NCBI GenBank assembly: GCA_963693365.1
Contig: CAVNZM010000005.1
Coordinates: 7,688,001 to 7,752,000 of the forward strand
Direction of reading: 5' to 3'
Origin: Amoebidium appalachense
Taxonomy: Eukaryota > Ichthyosporea
Length of the DNA stretch: 64,000 nt
Notes under the pieces: generated by a model
Told to the model about the DNA's origin: nothing
The model's input: the letters and a program-made list of their open reading frames with translations, nothing else
Database searches by the model: none
Shown here: one piece after another, positions 1 to 18,129 of the stretch
How the letters are laid out: each line of letters opens with the position of its first letter
Position numbering within the stretch: position 1 is the stretch's first letter
Position numbers and translations under genes: made by a program

Positions 1-177
1 CAGCACGCACTGAAAAGTGTAAAAACCCCGGATGAAAACGGAAATTTGGATGATTCGAATGGAAAATCGGGTTCGGAAAAGGAGCGGGGAGGTGGTGGCG
101 ATGACGGGGTAGCGGTGGACGGAAATGAGGAGGGGGGTAGTTCGAAGGTTGTGGGAGATGAAAATCTTGTTAAGTGA
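1..177 (+). CDS. 3' terminal exon of an unknown gene (partial)
   Basis: Frame 1 is open from the window edge to a TGA at 175-177 and encodes 58 residues. The peptide is hydrophilic and rich in Gly, Glu, Asp, Ser and Lys (for example a GSEKERGGGGDDG stretch) and ends in DENLVK. It looks like a disordered C-terminal tail, without the repeat-derived character of most frames here. No domain is visible and the rest of the gene lies upstream of the window. It could also be a chance frame, but the mixed composition and the change to repeats right after the stop favour a real final exon. AATAAA occurs at 1087-1092, too far away to assign with confidence. Confidence 0.5.
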   Translation, partial: QHALKSVKTPDENGNLDDSNGKSGSEKERGGGGDDGVAVDGNEEGGSSKVVGDENLVK

Positions 178-222
178 GCGGTTATTTAATTTCTCAACTT
201 CGAAGTTCCCCTCCCTCCCCTT

Positions 223-1894
<1,672 letters not shown>

Positions 1895-2399
1895 ATGGTT
1901 GAGGCGTGGTACATGGATGATGACACGGCGGCAGACTGCCGCGAGGAGCACCGGCGCAGCCCCAACGAGGCCGTCAGCCTGGACGACCTCAAGAAGCTGG
2001 GCATCAGCTACTGGTGCGTGCGCACACCTGTGAATGCACGTGCACGACACGCACACGCACATGCACACGCACACGCACACGCACGGGACAGAACCGGGCA
2101 CACGGACACGTAACGTGCAGGGAAATGGACACGCACACAGGCACGGATAGTTAAACAAGAGGATGCACTGTACATGGGCACACACACAGGCAAGCTCACA
2201 CATGCGTGCATGCACGGTGGCTCATCCTCTTCCATGAATAATTCCACACAACTATCACAACACACCGAAATCGCTAAATATTTTTTCAATCACATGGACA
2301 CTGTTAACGGCTCGGATGCACGCACACGGACACTCGCCCCTATTCCACATTCTGCTCTCGCACCCCCCCAACCACCCCTGTGTGCTCCTCCCCCCCTCG

Positions 2400-2430
<31 letters not shown>

Positions 2431-2844
2431 CCCCTCCCCCCGACTCTCCTTAACCCACCTTCCCTCTCTCCTTCCACCTGCCCGCTTGCCCACTTTTCCA
2501 ACTTCTCTGATGCCTCTCCCTCGTTTCTATCCCATTTTTCCCCACTTGCGCGGCAATAACTCATGGATCTTTTTAGGATCAAAAGGGGGGGGGGGGGGGG
2601 GGAAGAAACCGGCTTTGCTCGAGTTATGGAGGGGGAGAGGTGAGGGGGGAGGGAGGGGGGTTTTAATTTAGGAGACTGTGCGTATGCGCTTGCACACGTG
2701 TGTGCATGGTTATCGAGGGTGTTTTTTTGCACTTGGGTTAAACCCCTTTGGTGCAGGTTCATTGACCCCGAAGGCTGGGAGCAACGGATTAACGACCTGT
2801 GCACTGAGAGGTCGTACAAGAACAGTGACGAGGTGGGTGGTAGA

Positions 2845-2876
<32 letters not shown>

Positions 2877-3032
2877 GGGGGGGGGATGGGGTTGCAGGGT
2901 GGGTGTGTGCTTTGGGAAGTGGGGTTTGGGGGGAGGGGAGGGGAGGGGAAGGGGGGAGGGGGGAGGGGTAATACGTTCTAGTAGGTTGAGGAGGGAAGAG
3001 AGAGCAATGAGGCAAGGGAAGCAAGGGAGGAG

Positions 3033-3072
<40 letters not shown>

Positions 3073-3729
3073 GTGCGATGAAGGGTGGGTTTCAAGTGTG
3101 TGTGTGTGTGTGTGTGTGTTCGGGGGGGTGGAGTGGGGGAGAAGGGGGGTGGGGGAGGGGGAGGGGAGGGGAACATTTTATTGTGTTGAGGAGTTTCAAG
3201 AGGAGGGGGAGGGGGGAGGGGGAAGCAGCACACTCGAGAAGGAGTGTTTGAACGGGCGGTGTGTGTGTGTGTTTGAGGGGAAGGGGAGTGAAGTGGGGAG
3301 GGAGGGGGAAGGGGGAAGCGAGAATGAGAATTGTAAACAAAGGAGCAAGCAATATTGCGTGTGTTAAAAGGTGTTTAATTCGAAAGTTTGACGGATGATA
3401 TGGGAGGGCGAGATGGGGAAATGTGTGGGAGTAAATAGACAAAGGGGGAGGAATGGATGCCGGGAGGGGAAGCAAGGGAAGGTTAAGACCTGTGGTTAGT
3501 CTTGCGGCATGTATATTTAGTGAGGGAGGGGAACAACAAGAAACGAGAAAACACACAAACGAAAGGCACACGCGCACACACAGAACTTGGGTGCACATAG
3601 ATACATGCACAGACACACGACTGACAGGGTTGCAAATGTATAGGTGATTGTGCACCCCGAGAGGATGCCCAACTACGAGGCAAAGATCAAAATGTTCTTT
3701 GAGGAGTACGGACACCCGTCCCCACCCGA

Positions 3730-3766
<37 letters not shown>

Positions 3767-3773
3767 ACACACA

Positions 3774-3833
<60 letters not shown>

Positions 3834-4072
3834 CTCTCTCTCTCTCTCTCTCCCCCTTCAACCCGCTGGATGAACGTGTCGAAACTCGGGCATTGTGGAT
3901 GACTTGGGCGCTTGCTGGGATTGGGCTCTGTTTCAATGATGCTTACTCTTTGTGACTAACCCTGCATTGTGTTGTCCGCCGTGATTGTATATATCCTATT
4001 CCATAACCTCTTTCATGCTCATGCCACCCCCCCCCCCCCCCCCCCCTTCCGTCTAAACACACACGCACGCAC

Positions 4073-4144
<72 letters not shown>

Positions 4145-4434
4145 CCCCCTCCCCTTCTCCAAAAAAGCATCTACACACACACAGTTTTATCCCTCCTCCC
4201 TCCTCTAAAAATTCCTCCCTACCCCTCTATTTTCTTGTTTTTGTCATATATGTAACTGCCCCCCCCCCCCGGCGCCCCCGCAGACATCTTCACGAAGACG
4301 AAGAAATCCGCTATGTGCGTGATGGTTCGGGCTACTTTGACGTGAGGGATGCAAACGATAGGTGGATCCGCATCAAGGTGGCTGCCAACGACCTGATTAT
4401 CGTCCCTGCCGGTTGGTATCCTTATCCTATCCCC

Positions 4435-4465
<31 letters not shown>

Positions 4466-4621
4466 ACACACACACACAACACACACTCCTCCTCCCCCCG
4501 CCTTCCCCCTTCCCCCTCCCCCCCTCCGTGGTGGCCCCTCACTTGTCGTGTCCTTTGTGTGTGTAGTGGATGGCGGTGTGCTCCTTGTATGTGCGCGATG
4601 TTCTGTGTGAAGCATTCTGAC

Positions 4622-4670
<49 letters not shown>

Positions 4671-4724
4671 ACACACGGACTGACGTGTGAGCACACATCC
4701 ACACATGGACACGTGTGCGCGCGT

Positions 4725-4800
<76 letters not shown>

Positions 4801-4825
4801 ACATACACATACACACACACGTACA

Positions 4826-4865
<40 letters not shown>

Positions 4866-5037
4866 CACGCACACGTACACACACACAGGCATCTACCACC
4901 GGTTCACCACGGACACATCCAACTACATCCATGCCATGCGCCTGTTCCAAGACGTCCCCAAGTGGACCCCCATTAACCGCCCGGCAGAAGACAACGCTTT
5001 CAGGATTCAGTACCTCAAATCTCTGGTCAACGCCTAG
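1895..5037 (+). CDS. ADI1: acireductone dioxygenase, five exons, complete
   Basis: Acireductone dioxygenase is the cupin-fold metalloenzyme of methionine salvage. With Fe2+ it converts acireductone to the 2-oxo acid precursor of methionine plus formate. Exons 1895-2013, 2757-2832, 3644-3705, 4284-4411 and 4889-5037 join with matching phases (2,0,2,1) into 177 residues, against about 179 in animal ADI1. The protein starts MVEAWYMDD, the canonical ADI1 start. It carries the cupin metal site [10 protein letters not shown] (His87, His89, Glu93) and IYHRF (His132), plus [10 protein letters not shown] and NRPAEDN. The exon 3 donor is GTACGG; it was chosen because it restores the family FFEE-HLHEDEE junction exactly. 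The last intron ends at a (CA)n-CAG acceptor. All four metal ligands are present, so the enzyme is predicted active. AATAAA lies at 5498-5503. Family assignment is firm; exon borders are inferred by eye. Confidence 0.95.
2014..2756 (+). repeat. ADI1 intron 1 repeats
   Basis: The intron carries GCACAC-type dinucleotides just after the donor, a near-pure C run at about 2400-2430, and a G run at about 2585-2602. No other exon-like sequence is seen. Confidence 0.85.
2833..3643 (+). repeat. ADI1 intron 2 repeats
   Basis: The intron is purine-rich: GT repeats then a G run at about 2861-2885, a second G run at about 3037-3069, a short (GT)n at about 3097-3119, and further GGGGA-rich sequence to about 3320. 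Its coding strand is G-rich, unlike most later introns, which carry poly(C). Confidence 0.85.
3728..3853. repeat. compound (CA)n-(CT)n-(CA)n-(CT)n microsatellite
   Basis: CA and CT blocks alternate just inside ADI1 intron 3 (CA about 3731-3773, CT to 3788, CA to 3830, CT to 3853). Confidence 0.95.
3878..4046 (+). repeat. dispersed poly(C)-tailed repeat, copy 1 (long form)
   Basis: The copy begins GTCGAAACTCGGG, continues with TGTGGATGAC and GGGCTCTG, then TGCATTGTGTTGTCC, and ends in a C run at about 4026-4046. The same order of motifs recurs at 47412-47598. It sits inside ADI1 intron 3 on the coding strand and is followed by (CA)n (about 4072-4141). I know of no named family matching it. 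Confidence 0.7.
4412..4888 (+). repeat. ADI1 intron 4: alternating poly(C) and (CA)n
   Basis: The donor GTTGGT is followed within about 20 bases by a C run (4431-4450), then (CA)n. A degenerate element end (GTGTGAAGCATTCTGAC, about 4605-4621) leads into a second C run (4622-4656). (CA)n with GTACAC interruptions then runs to the acceptor at 4888, so the 3' splice site is the last CAG of the CA tract. Confidence 0.9.
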
Positions 5038-5062
5038 GCGTGTTTGTAAACATAGACACACT

Positions 5063-5109
<47 letters not shown>

Positions 5110-6122
5110 AGGCACACTTGCACACACACGTTCCTCTACCCCTTTATTGCCCCACGCCGTTCTATAGCTACTGTTTCCATGTATAACGTTGGACACATTG
5201 AATCCAACCGTTGTAAAGACCGGGTATAGTTAGTATTGCACATTTACTTTGGGTGAGTGTTTTTTTTTCCTTGGGGCTGTTCCTTGCCGTCTTCCCTGAA
5301 CCACTCAGAAGATTTCTTCGACTGACAAATGGAATTATACATAGATACTACAAAAACACACCCCTTTCCCGATTAACACACACGCAGACATCCAATGCAA
5401 TTTTCTTGGTCTAGCCATTTGTTTGCTGTTTGAATGCTGATGAGCCAGCAAGCCGCAGCATAAAAATAGATTAAGGCCGGCCCTAAAAATTGAGTAAATA
5501 AAAATTTATACTGTTGGTTTCCGTATATGCACACCCACACAAGTCATGTCAAAAACCATGACTGGTTGGCATCATTCAGCACGTGCCTATCATGATGTTT
5601 TTTCGGCAAAAAAAACTAAGTCCCCCCCCCTCCTCCTCCAAAAAAAAAAAAAAAAAACTACCACAACGATCAGGCATTACTACACTATAATTTCAGCAAG
5701 TTGTCTTATATTACCAAGTCTAGAAGACTACAAAAGTATGCTTGTTTGCCATAGTTGTGTGATCAAATGCCAGTAATATTCGTCATATGTATCAATTGCA
5801 AGGGGCCAGGGCACAGGCCGTACGCGTAGGCCCCTCGTCAACTCTAGCTCTGGCCGCTGCTACGTACGTGTGTTACGGTAACGTTCTGGAGCATATGACT
5901 TTGTTATGACTTGCTGGGAAATTGATCCATCCATATACCAAGAAATTCATTGCAAACCTCCTTTTTTTGGTGCGTGCCTGCTTGATGACCCGCGGCGATC
6001 GCGAATATACATATACTGCAGTGCACCCAACAATGAAGGGCTGCAGCATCGCGCTGGCTAGCATGATTGGTGACCGTGGTGGTGGTCGTGCGCGTGGCCA
6101 TGGCAAATCTCCCCCCGTCCCC

Positions 6123-6166
<44 letters not shown>

Positions 6167-6256
6167 AGCCGCCGCTGCTGCAACACACACGCACACGCAC
6201 ACAAAATTAAAAGTTTTTTGTTGTCAAGCTTGCTGTTTGGGTGCGGTGTGTGTGTG

Positions 6257-6310
<54 letters not shown>

Positions 6311-7170
6311 GTAAACGGCCCAAGCGCGTGCCACTGCATTAATACAGCCCCCTGCCGTTTCCACAACTCACGGCATAGCAAAGGTTTTAAATTTGCAGGG
6401 TGTCTGTTCATTCTATATCACACTATGAAAAAGTATCCGGCCGTTGATGTTAATAATATTTCTTTTAAAAAAAAAATTGACATTCAGAATTTTAGGTTTT
6501 CCGATTATATTGCACTGCCTCACACCCCAAGGACGCCTAGGGAGACAAATTCGACCTTTCTAAGTCTAACACCATTAATACATTAGTTCGATATACAACA
6601 TCCGAGTGATCGGCCTCCAAAACATTCTAAATGTAAAATCCCAACCATACACATTTTAAAGTTTAATTTTAAATACCAGTATGCATAGTACGTCCGATAT
6701 TATGTTAATTTTGGTGGATTCATTCGTTCGGCAGAAAAGCCACCCACCCCTCCAGCCCGTCCCACATATGCATCCACACAATACACGATTCGTGCGCACA
6801 CGCATATGTGCGCATCTCATGTGTCTGTATACCGTAGGTGTTCGTGTGTTTGAGTGTGCGTGTGCATGTGCTGTGTGTGTGTGGCATTAGCATAGTGATT
6901 CGTGTGCGTGTGCCTGTTCATGTCCATGCACGAGGTTAGTGTGTGTGTGTGTGCCCATGTGCCCGTTTCATAGGTTTACACGTTCGACGCACTCTAGCTC
7001 TCTAATACTAAACCGATGTCAAGGGAGAAAACACGACCGTTCAAATTCGTTGCCTATTAACATCAATATCTCACTTTTGGTCACTGACTTTTGACTAACT
7101 TTATAATTAAAATGACCACCTTCTACCAAGATACATCTGTACAAATACACCTTTCTTTTCATTCATTTTC
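5038..7170. other. spacer between the convergent ADI1 and SPEC3-like genes
   Basis: After the ADI1 stop there is (CA)n (5062-5106), then about 1 kb of ordinary AT-richer sequence with AATAAA at 5498-5503, which could end the ADI1 transcript. Further on are a C run (about 6126-6166), (GT)n (about 6261-6309) and scattered GTGT motifs (6840-6960). No frame with exon-like splice borders was found. Confidence 0.6.
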
Positions 7171-10743
<3,573 letters not shown>

Positions 10744-11091
10744 CTGTAAGACGACCTGACCGTAACTTAACGTAAATGAGCAAGCACTTCCATGAAATTT
10801 CATGCCAGATTTCGGATTTGGGCACTTCAAATCAAGCCAACAAATGCGCGAAACCACAACTTTACAACCAAAAAGTCAGTGTGCAATATCTCCTGGGAGG
10901 GGTTTTTTTGAAGGTTTAAAGAAATTTCGACTTTGCTTGAACCCACCAAGTGCACAAGCACGAAAACAAACGGCCCACATAAAAATGATTTGTTTGGGTT
11001 AAAAAATTGAAAAATGGGGGGTAATTATTGACAGGGTTAAGCAGAATTCCCAATCTATACGCCCACCGAAAATGCAGTGAGTGCACACACA

Positions 11092-11161
<70 letters not shown>

Positions 11162-11291
11162 CAGATACAAGCACACATGCAGGGGTTCTGTGCGAAATCC
11201 TGACTGGGGTGCGTGTGCACTGGTTTGGGCATTATGGAAAAGAGGGCAAGAATGTGCATGCGTGTCCACATTATGGTGTTATGATTTTGTG

Positions 11292-11386
<95 letters not shown>

Positions 11387-12489
11387 CGTGCGTGCGCGTG
11401 CGCGTGCATGCAAGTGTGTGTGTGCGCGCGCGTGTGTATGTGTGCGCATGCATGCGTGTGGGTAACTAATACTGTTGTCACTTTTTTCTTCAACAGTGCT
11501 CCTTGATGCAGGTATCATAGGTGTCCTATATCCGTGTGTGCATGGTTTATTTTTATGAGTATGCCACACAGTGAGTGAGTGAGTGAGTGAGTGAGTGAGT
11601 GAGTGAGTGTGTGTGTGTGAGTGTGTGTATGTATTTCACAGTGAACGCAGGTGCGGACTTGCGTCTCTCTGTGTGTGTGCGTGCACGTGTGTGCCATTTC
11701 ACACAGCTGCTGCACGTGAAAAACGTGTGCATGAAGTTCTCCATAGCCGCAGAACCATGCAAATCAAATTGGTGCAAGTGATTTCCCAGAACCCCTTTCC
11801 TACCCCAGATATCTTTTCAACCCCAACCCCCCCCCCCCCCCCCCCCCCTCCTCAAGCACAAAAACACCTACATGGTCTGGGTCCACAGTCTCTGGTGATG
11901 GGGTATTCTCCACTGGAACATGGCTCCTGTAAGCAGGGATACCTCTCCGTTCAGCAAGCACAGAAACTCATCTTTCCAGGAAACACAATCCATCAATCGG
12001 GCCCGCCTTAGCACCAATAGCTATTATATGAATGGACAGATTTGGGGATGCATGAACTAAAAGCTGCGTGTGTAATAGGGGCGGTGGAGAGAGGCGGGGC
12101 GGGGCAGTCACAGAATGGAGGATGAGAGTTTTGGTCAGATACCGACATCATGGTGATCTGGCTAATAGACATGCTCCACCTTTTAAAAGAGGGCTTTCAG
12201 CATCAAGCATAAAGCTCCGTAAAGTGATACACGGCAAAGAACAGGGCAAGGCGGCAGGAAGAAATGGTGGTGAAGCGGCCAGGGGGAAGAGGGGGGGGGG
12301 GGGGGGGGGGAGGGAGGGAAGGGGGGGATGAAAGAGGGGGAGGAGAAGGGGGAGAGAGAGGGAGTTTCTAACTCGAATACAACCATGCAAGAACCACAAA
12401 CAGAAAGCCGACGAAGTAACCCGGGTGTAGCAATATATTTTCAGGAGAAAATAGGTACATCAGGATGACATGAAGTTCCAAGAGCATAC

Positions 12490-13177
12490 CTTTGGGTGGT
12501 GAAAACGTGAACGGGGTATTTGTAGTCCTCACGCTCCCCCGTAAATGTCACTGAGTCAGTGTCCTCCTCCTCCTCCGCCCTCCTTCTCGCCTGCAACAAA
12601 GCCATGTGTGTGTAAATACTGGTTTATTAAGCATTCTATTTCCTTGTTTCTGTAGCATGGAATCAGAATCTCGTAAAGGGCAGCAATTTAGCAAAGAACG
12701 CACCATATTTACAGTCAGCATCAGACACTGAACCGAAGCCTTCCCTAGTTACCTTCCCTGCCTGCCCCCCCCGCCCGCCCGCCCTCCCCTTCCTTCCCAC
12801 CACCGCCATCATCCTCCGCATTGGATGAAAGGCCTTACACGCCTTACCTGGCAAGCGTAGAGAAACAAGTCGTGGGTGGGAGTAACTTTCACCGCTGGTG
12901 GTATGTAGATAGGATGGGGCATGGTACTTTTCGATGACTGGTAGGCAGCATGGCTTGACATGTGACAGTTAAGCAGGCACGAAAATACGTTTACCGGTTG
13001 TTACTTAGGTTCGGACAGTGAGTCAACCAAATTGATGGTGATAGAAACCGTGCAGTGTTGTTTGAAACAAAATGAAATGCTCAAACCAATACCTCATTGA
13101 AGCCGGCGGCCACTATCACGATCACGATGCCCAAGATAACAAGAGCGGTGACTTGATAAATGCACAAAACATTATAG
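12490..13177 (-). CDS. membrane-protein exons, probable 5' part of the SPEC3-like gene
   Basis: Three minus-strand exons have good splice borders. 13177-13093 encodes a strong hydrophobic segment (TALVILGIVIVIVAAGFNE) with donor GTATTG. A second exon ends at 12848 with donor GTAAGG; it can start either at an ATG at 12961 or, in the same frame, at a CAG acceptor after TGCCTAC (exon start 12935), giving a protein with an upstream membrane segment. 12590-12490 reads ARRRAEEEEDTDS then VTFTGEREDYKYPVHVF and ends in phase 2 at GTATGC. Direction and proximity suggest this is the N-terminal part of the SPEC3-like gene, but a separate gene is possible because the linking exon was not found. Confidence 0.5.
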
Positions 13178-13693
13178 CTGTGTGTTGACTGGATTATACA
13201 ACTAAAACTAGCCGTTTTTCGTAAATAAGATTTAAAAAATGATCTTAATCATGTAGAAATAAAACAGGAATGCTGAAGGAATGTGGTCTGCCGGTCATCT
13301 CAGTCATCCAGCTGCGCATGATCATGAGGGGCCGCGTCCGACAACCGAGCTCGAGGAAGTTGAACAAATTTAAAGAGCTTCGAATTCGTATAGGCCTACA
13401 AATAGGTACATGACTTTATATCTTTTACACACTCAATAACAACGTAATTTTCCCTATGTTTTCGTGCCAGGTACTCTACAACTCACAAATACTAGTCCAC
13501 CGAACTCAACACCACCTGGCGCGGCGCTGACAGCTTCAAAGTTGACAACTTCAACTTAGTTGAAAGTGAAAAAAGATAAGAGGGATGAGCTGATTGGTTT
13601 CAGCACGATGCGTCTGTAGCAAATCACAGAGCTGAACTTACGTAAGAGCTGTTTGATTGGTAGTTGGAGCATCACCTTTTGACATTTTTCCAG
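13178..13693. promoter_or_regulatory. possible divergent promoter region
   Basis: This is one of the few repeat-free stretches, lying between minus-strand exons on the left and plus-strand exon candidates on the right. It holds two ATTGG motifs (13593-13597 and 13656-13660; CCAAT on the minus strand) about 60 bases apart. No TATA box is clear. The promoter role is inferred from gene orientation only. Confidence 0.35.
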
Positions 13694-14209
13694 TCTGCCA
13701 GTTGAGCACAACAACACAAGACGACACTGGCCGTGACCTCCCGGACGTGTTCCTGGGGGAGAAAGGCGACCACTTGGTTCATGTTAAAGAGGTTGTTATG
13801 ATCGTATATTTTCTGCTAATACGAGCCTGAGTACACAGATTCTGTATGAAAGTTTGCAGCGTGAAATAAACCTACATCCACCCAATTTTCATGTTTCAAT
13901 CCTCAAGCCGTAAGATTCATTACCTTGGCTCACACAGTGTTGGGACTTTTCTTTCAAGCGATTTCGCTTCTTTCAAACCGTAATTCTAACAAGGGAGGGT
14001 GGGAAATACAACGACACAACTTTAAACTCGAAGCCTTTATTTTCGTTTTCCAGCACTTCTCAATGGCCTAGTCTTTTTTTTTCCATTGTCAGGCACACAG
14101 AGAAAGCTCGCCGTGCGAGTGCAGCGACCAGGGGAGGATGCTGGCCGAGGGGCACTACCGCTGGGCTGTGCAGACCATCCTCTCGGGGGTGCCCGTGCCT
14201 GGCTCCGAG
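13694..14209 (+). CDS. candidate 5' exons of the large unidentified gene
   Basis: 14093-14209 is a good exon: TCAG acceptor, 39 codons in phase 0, donor GTAGCC; it encodes CECSDQGRMLAEGHYRWAVQ and continues TILSGVPVPGSE. Before it, 13694-13791 (acceptor TTTTTCCAG, weak donor GTTGTT) would join in phase and reads LPDVFLGEKGDHLVHVKE. Both look like ordinary protein. They may be the first exons of the large gene, or a separate gene. No initiation codon was found. Confidence 0.4.
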
Positions 14210-15316
14210 GTAGCCCCTACCACATGTGAAGCACATTCTTTTGCTTCATGTTGCACCTGTGCATGTATGCTCATGCAAATTCGCAAACGGGCGTAGAACG
14301 CTCTATCTCTTGGCTGCATTGTTCTATTGTCTGTGGACACTAACCCAGATCCAGATGCATGTTCTCTTTAGGGTCGAAGTGGTTTAACTTCTTCTTTCCG
14401 CACGCATTCTTGGTACTTCCACAAACACACATACATGCGCACACTTGTGTGCGTGTACATCTGTGCACCACCATGCTCTGTGGTTGCACACAGACGGAGA
14501 TGAGAGAGTGCACATACCAGGGATGAACACACCAACACACACCCACACACGCAAACACACACACACACACATCCACACATTCGTGCAAGTGCACAAATCT
14601 GCACACACGCACACACTTACACAAGCCCACACAGGCAGGCACCCAGGCACAAACGTACCCAACCTCAACGTGTGCAGAGGTTTGCACATTGTGATTCGAG
14701 TCAAGCACACGCCTCAAACCGCTCAACTATCAGCTTTACAGCTTTGGAACAATGAAAATGTTTAGCTGGATAGGGATGGAAAACGACAGAGAGCCACACA
14801 CCTGCATTTAGATAATGAAGTGGACACAAGGGTTTTGGCGTGATAAAGCCCCCACTGCTCCATTCCCCTGTTGTTGTGCATGGACAACGTTAGTGGCGCT
14901 TGATGTGACCCGCAATTTGGCGAGCTTATGTTTCAACCTTTAACAAGTTTCTAACAATAAATGTTGACTGAATGGACTTCACGAAACCAGTTTGATGGAA
15001 AAAGTGCCTTTCACTCTCTCGGCTGGCTGGACCAGGAACATCCGATCCACGCACGAGATTGCATGCATCGCTTGCACACCGCACAGACAACACAGTAATG
15101 TTCTGGTGCAATTCCAGTTCATGAACACACACGCACACAGCAAAAGAAATGAACAGATATGAAAGAAACGGGAGAAACCAGAAGAATAAAATAGCCAACG
15201 GTCACACGTAGGGGTTATTTCCACTGTGCACTGACGGGTATACCGGTAAACCAAAGGCCATACATGCACGTGACTTGAAGGCACGCTGCATCGCACGTAC
15301 ATGCTTGCTTGCCATC

Positions 15317-15347
<31 letters not shown>

Positions 15348-15471
15348 CCCCCCTTCTCCCTCCCTTCACCACCCCCCCCCCAGACGCACACGGGCATACA
15401 TGCACACACGCGCACACATACAGACAAGTGTGGCATACATGCACACATGCGCAACGCACACACACATACAT

Positions 15472-15556
<85 letters not shown>

Positions 15557-15871
15557 TGCACGCACACACACACACACCAAGCCACCCTGCCCCCACCCTG
15601 CCCCCTCCCCCTGCCCTCCCCCCCCCCCCCCCCTCCCGGCTCTTCCCACCCCTTAAGCACCCATACCACTACGAACCACCCATCCACACACACAACACTA
15701 ACAAGCGCCTCCCCCTCCCCCCCCCAACCCCCACCCACCCCAACCCCCACCACCCCCTCCTCTCCCGGAGGATGGGCTCTGCTTATGATGCATGCTCTTG
15801 ATGTGTGCTTTACGATCTGCACTGTGTTGTACGTCGTGAATGTGTATTTCATACCTTGTAACACATTCTGA

Positions 15872-15914
<43 letters not shown>

Positions 15915-16102
15915 AAAAAAAAAAAAAAAAAGACAAGGAAAGGAAAAAAAGAAAGAAAAGAAAAAAAGAAAAAAAAACAAAAACCAAAAAAATACCTTCT
16001 TCCCAGCCTTAATCAGCCCCGACATCCATGTACGTTGAAGCATGTTCCCTCCGTTGACACCCCCCCCCCCCCCCCCCCCCCTCCCCCCCCCCCCCCCCCC
16101 CC

Positions 16103-16134
<32 letters not shown>

Positions 16135-16943
16135 CCCTCCCCACTCACCCCCCCAACCCCACGCACCCACGCACCCGCCTCGCCCCATCTTCTCCAGCCC
16201 CATTTCTGCATTTTCTCACTTACCCACCGTACAGGACGATTTGCAGAGACCGGAGCGCTGTGTTCGTAAAGCGGTTATTACACTCGGAAAGTGGGTGACC
16301 GAAATCCCCCCCCCCCCCCCCCCCCCCCCCCCCGTGTTTTTCACCTGGAGGCACACTAGGGTCAACCGGAACAAATAAGAACAAATAGTTGGATTGCTTA
16401 TGCTGTTCTTGCATCTCTCGTCCCGTGGAGTATTGGTGGTAGTTGCATTCTCTTTTGCTTTCTTTCTTTCTTGCTTTGCTTTCTTTCTTTTTTATATATT
16501 AGCTTTTACAATTGTAAGGTGCTACAAATGGCATATTTGTCCATATTTTGATAATATCATTTCGAGGGAAAGAAGAATTGGCATGGAGGAGGGGGGCTAA
16601 TAAGACGGCCACGATCGCGTATTCGAGTAGTTCAGAGGGGTTATTGGAAATCAGAAACGAGGCTGTTTGATTTCCCGGCTATTGAAGGGATTGACTCTCC
16701 GGCAATCGAGTGTATGATTGAAGCCTGGGAGGGGAGGAGGCCTCAGGAGGGGGGGGGGGGGGGGGGGAGGGGGTGGCCGGCGGGGTGGGAGGTGGATGAT
16801 ACGGGGGTTTGGTGGGTGGGGGGGTGGTGGTGCTGGTGATGTTGGGCTTTTGTGGGGGGAGGGCAGTGGTGTTTGTGTGTTTGCAAGTGTGCATTTATGT
16901 GTGGGTGGGTGGGAGGGGACAGGGAGAAGCCGTGAGTAGGAGT

Positions 16944-17035
<92 letters not shown>

Positions 17036-17263
17036 TCATCGATATTTGAGAGATTAGCAGTTAACAAAGCATCTGGTATGCAGATTGCGAGATCTGATCT
17101 GGCGTCCGTTTCCGTCATCCACATGGCTCTACTGGGCAGTCGACATACATGGCGTCCATATAGGTAACCCCCCCCCCCCCCCCCCCCCCCCACACACACA
17201 CACAAAAAAAAAAAAAAGAAAGAAAGACAGACAGAAAAACATGATTTCAACCCCTTCTCCCCC

Positions 17264-17300
<37 letters not shown>

Positions 17301-17306
17301 AAAAAA

Positions 17307-17343
<37 letters not shown>

Positions 17344-17573
17344 GAAGAGAAAGAAAAAGAAAGCATTGTTCCCACTTCCTCAACCGCCTCTATCCCCCCC
17401 CTCCCCCCTCTCCCCACCCACCCCAACCCCCCACCCCCCGGCCGCCGTCTCCCCTCCTCCACAGGGCTCTCCCCGTCTCCCCGTCAATGTCTGATGGAAG
17501 GGAGGCTCCCACTTCCTAGAGTGTGTTCGTCATTTGCCCTTGCATGCTCATGGCTCTGGCTTTTCGTCGATTA

Positions 17574-17623
<50 letters not shown>

Positions 17624-17629
17624 GCGCAG
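14210..17629. repeat. long repeat-rich intron stretch
   Basis: Up to about 15.25 kb the sequence is ordinary and no further exon was recognised. After that come C runs (15317-15342, 15871-15904, 16061-16133, 16306-16333), (CA)n (15471-15552), a C-to-A junction (C to 15904, A 15905-15931), the striking T run at about 16944-16977 followed directly by a G run to 17034, C runs at 17167-17190 and 17269-17298 followed by poly(A)/GAAA-rich sequence, and (CA)n(CG)n at 17576-17629. Confidence 0.85.
15767..15931 (+). repeat. dispersed poly(C)-tailed repeat, copy with poly(A) after poly(C)
   Basis: It reads GGATGGGCTCTGCTTATG, then GCACTGTGTTGTACGTCGTG, TTCATACCTTGTAACACATT, CTGAAA, followed by 31 C and then 27 A. 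It is the clearest example of the family's end structure: body, poly(C), poly(A). Confidence 0.75.
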
Positions 17630-17690
17630 TGTCAGCGTCATTCCGATGGCCCGATGGTGCGCCTGCAGTCAACCATGACGTCACCCTCAT
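17630..17690 (+). CDS. candidate exon of the large gene
   Basis: After a (CA)n(CG)n-CAG acceptor the frame reads SASFRWPDGAPAVNHDVTLI and stays open to about 17770, where it meets a C run. GTGCCG at 17691 is the only donor-like site in phase; a GTGCCC donor is also used at 29914. The peptide looks like real protein but no family is recognised. The 3' border is uncertain. Confidence 0.3.
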
Positions 17691-17699
17691 AGTGCCGTT

Positions 17700-17937
17700 T
17701 CTTTTCAACCTCGCTGGGGACATAACCGTTTCACTCTACTGCACAAACACTCCCCCCGAAAGGCATAGAACCCATCCCCCCCCCCCCCCCCCCCCACCCC
17801 CACCCCCACCTCCCACCTCCTCCCCTCCCCCTTCCCCTACTGCCCCCATTCCCCCTTCACTTCCCTGCCACTCACTCGTCCTCCCATTTTCTCCTTGCCT
17901 CTGAACCCGTCCACAACCATTCTTTCTCACTCCTCTA

Positions 17938-17970
<33 letters not shown>

Positions 17971-18093
17971 CTCCCAAAAAAAATAGATAAATAAATAATA
18001 ATAAACCCCTTTTTTTTTTTGGAGGACAACCTGCATCTTTTTGGCCGTTTTGATTGTGTTTTTCACACCCTGTAACATATTTATAAACCGCCC

Positions 18094-18129
<36 letters not shown>

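Noticed and set aside
14926-15302. Minus-strand frames with a hydrophobic start (MAILFFWFLPFLSYLF)
   Set aside because: No acceptor/donor pair or family motif; the hydrophobic part comes from T-rich DNA.
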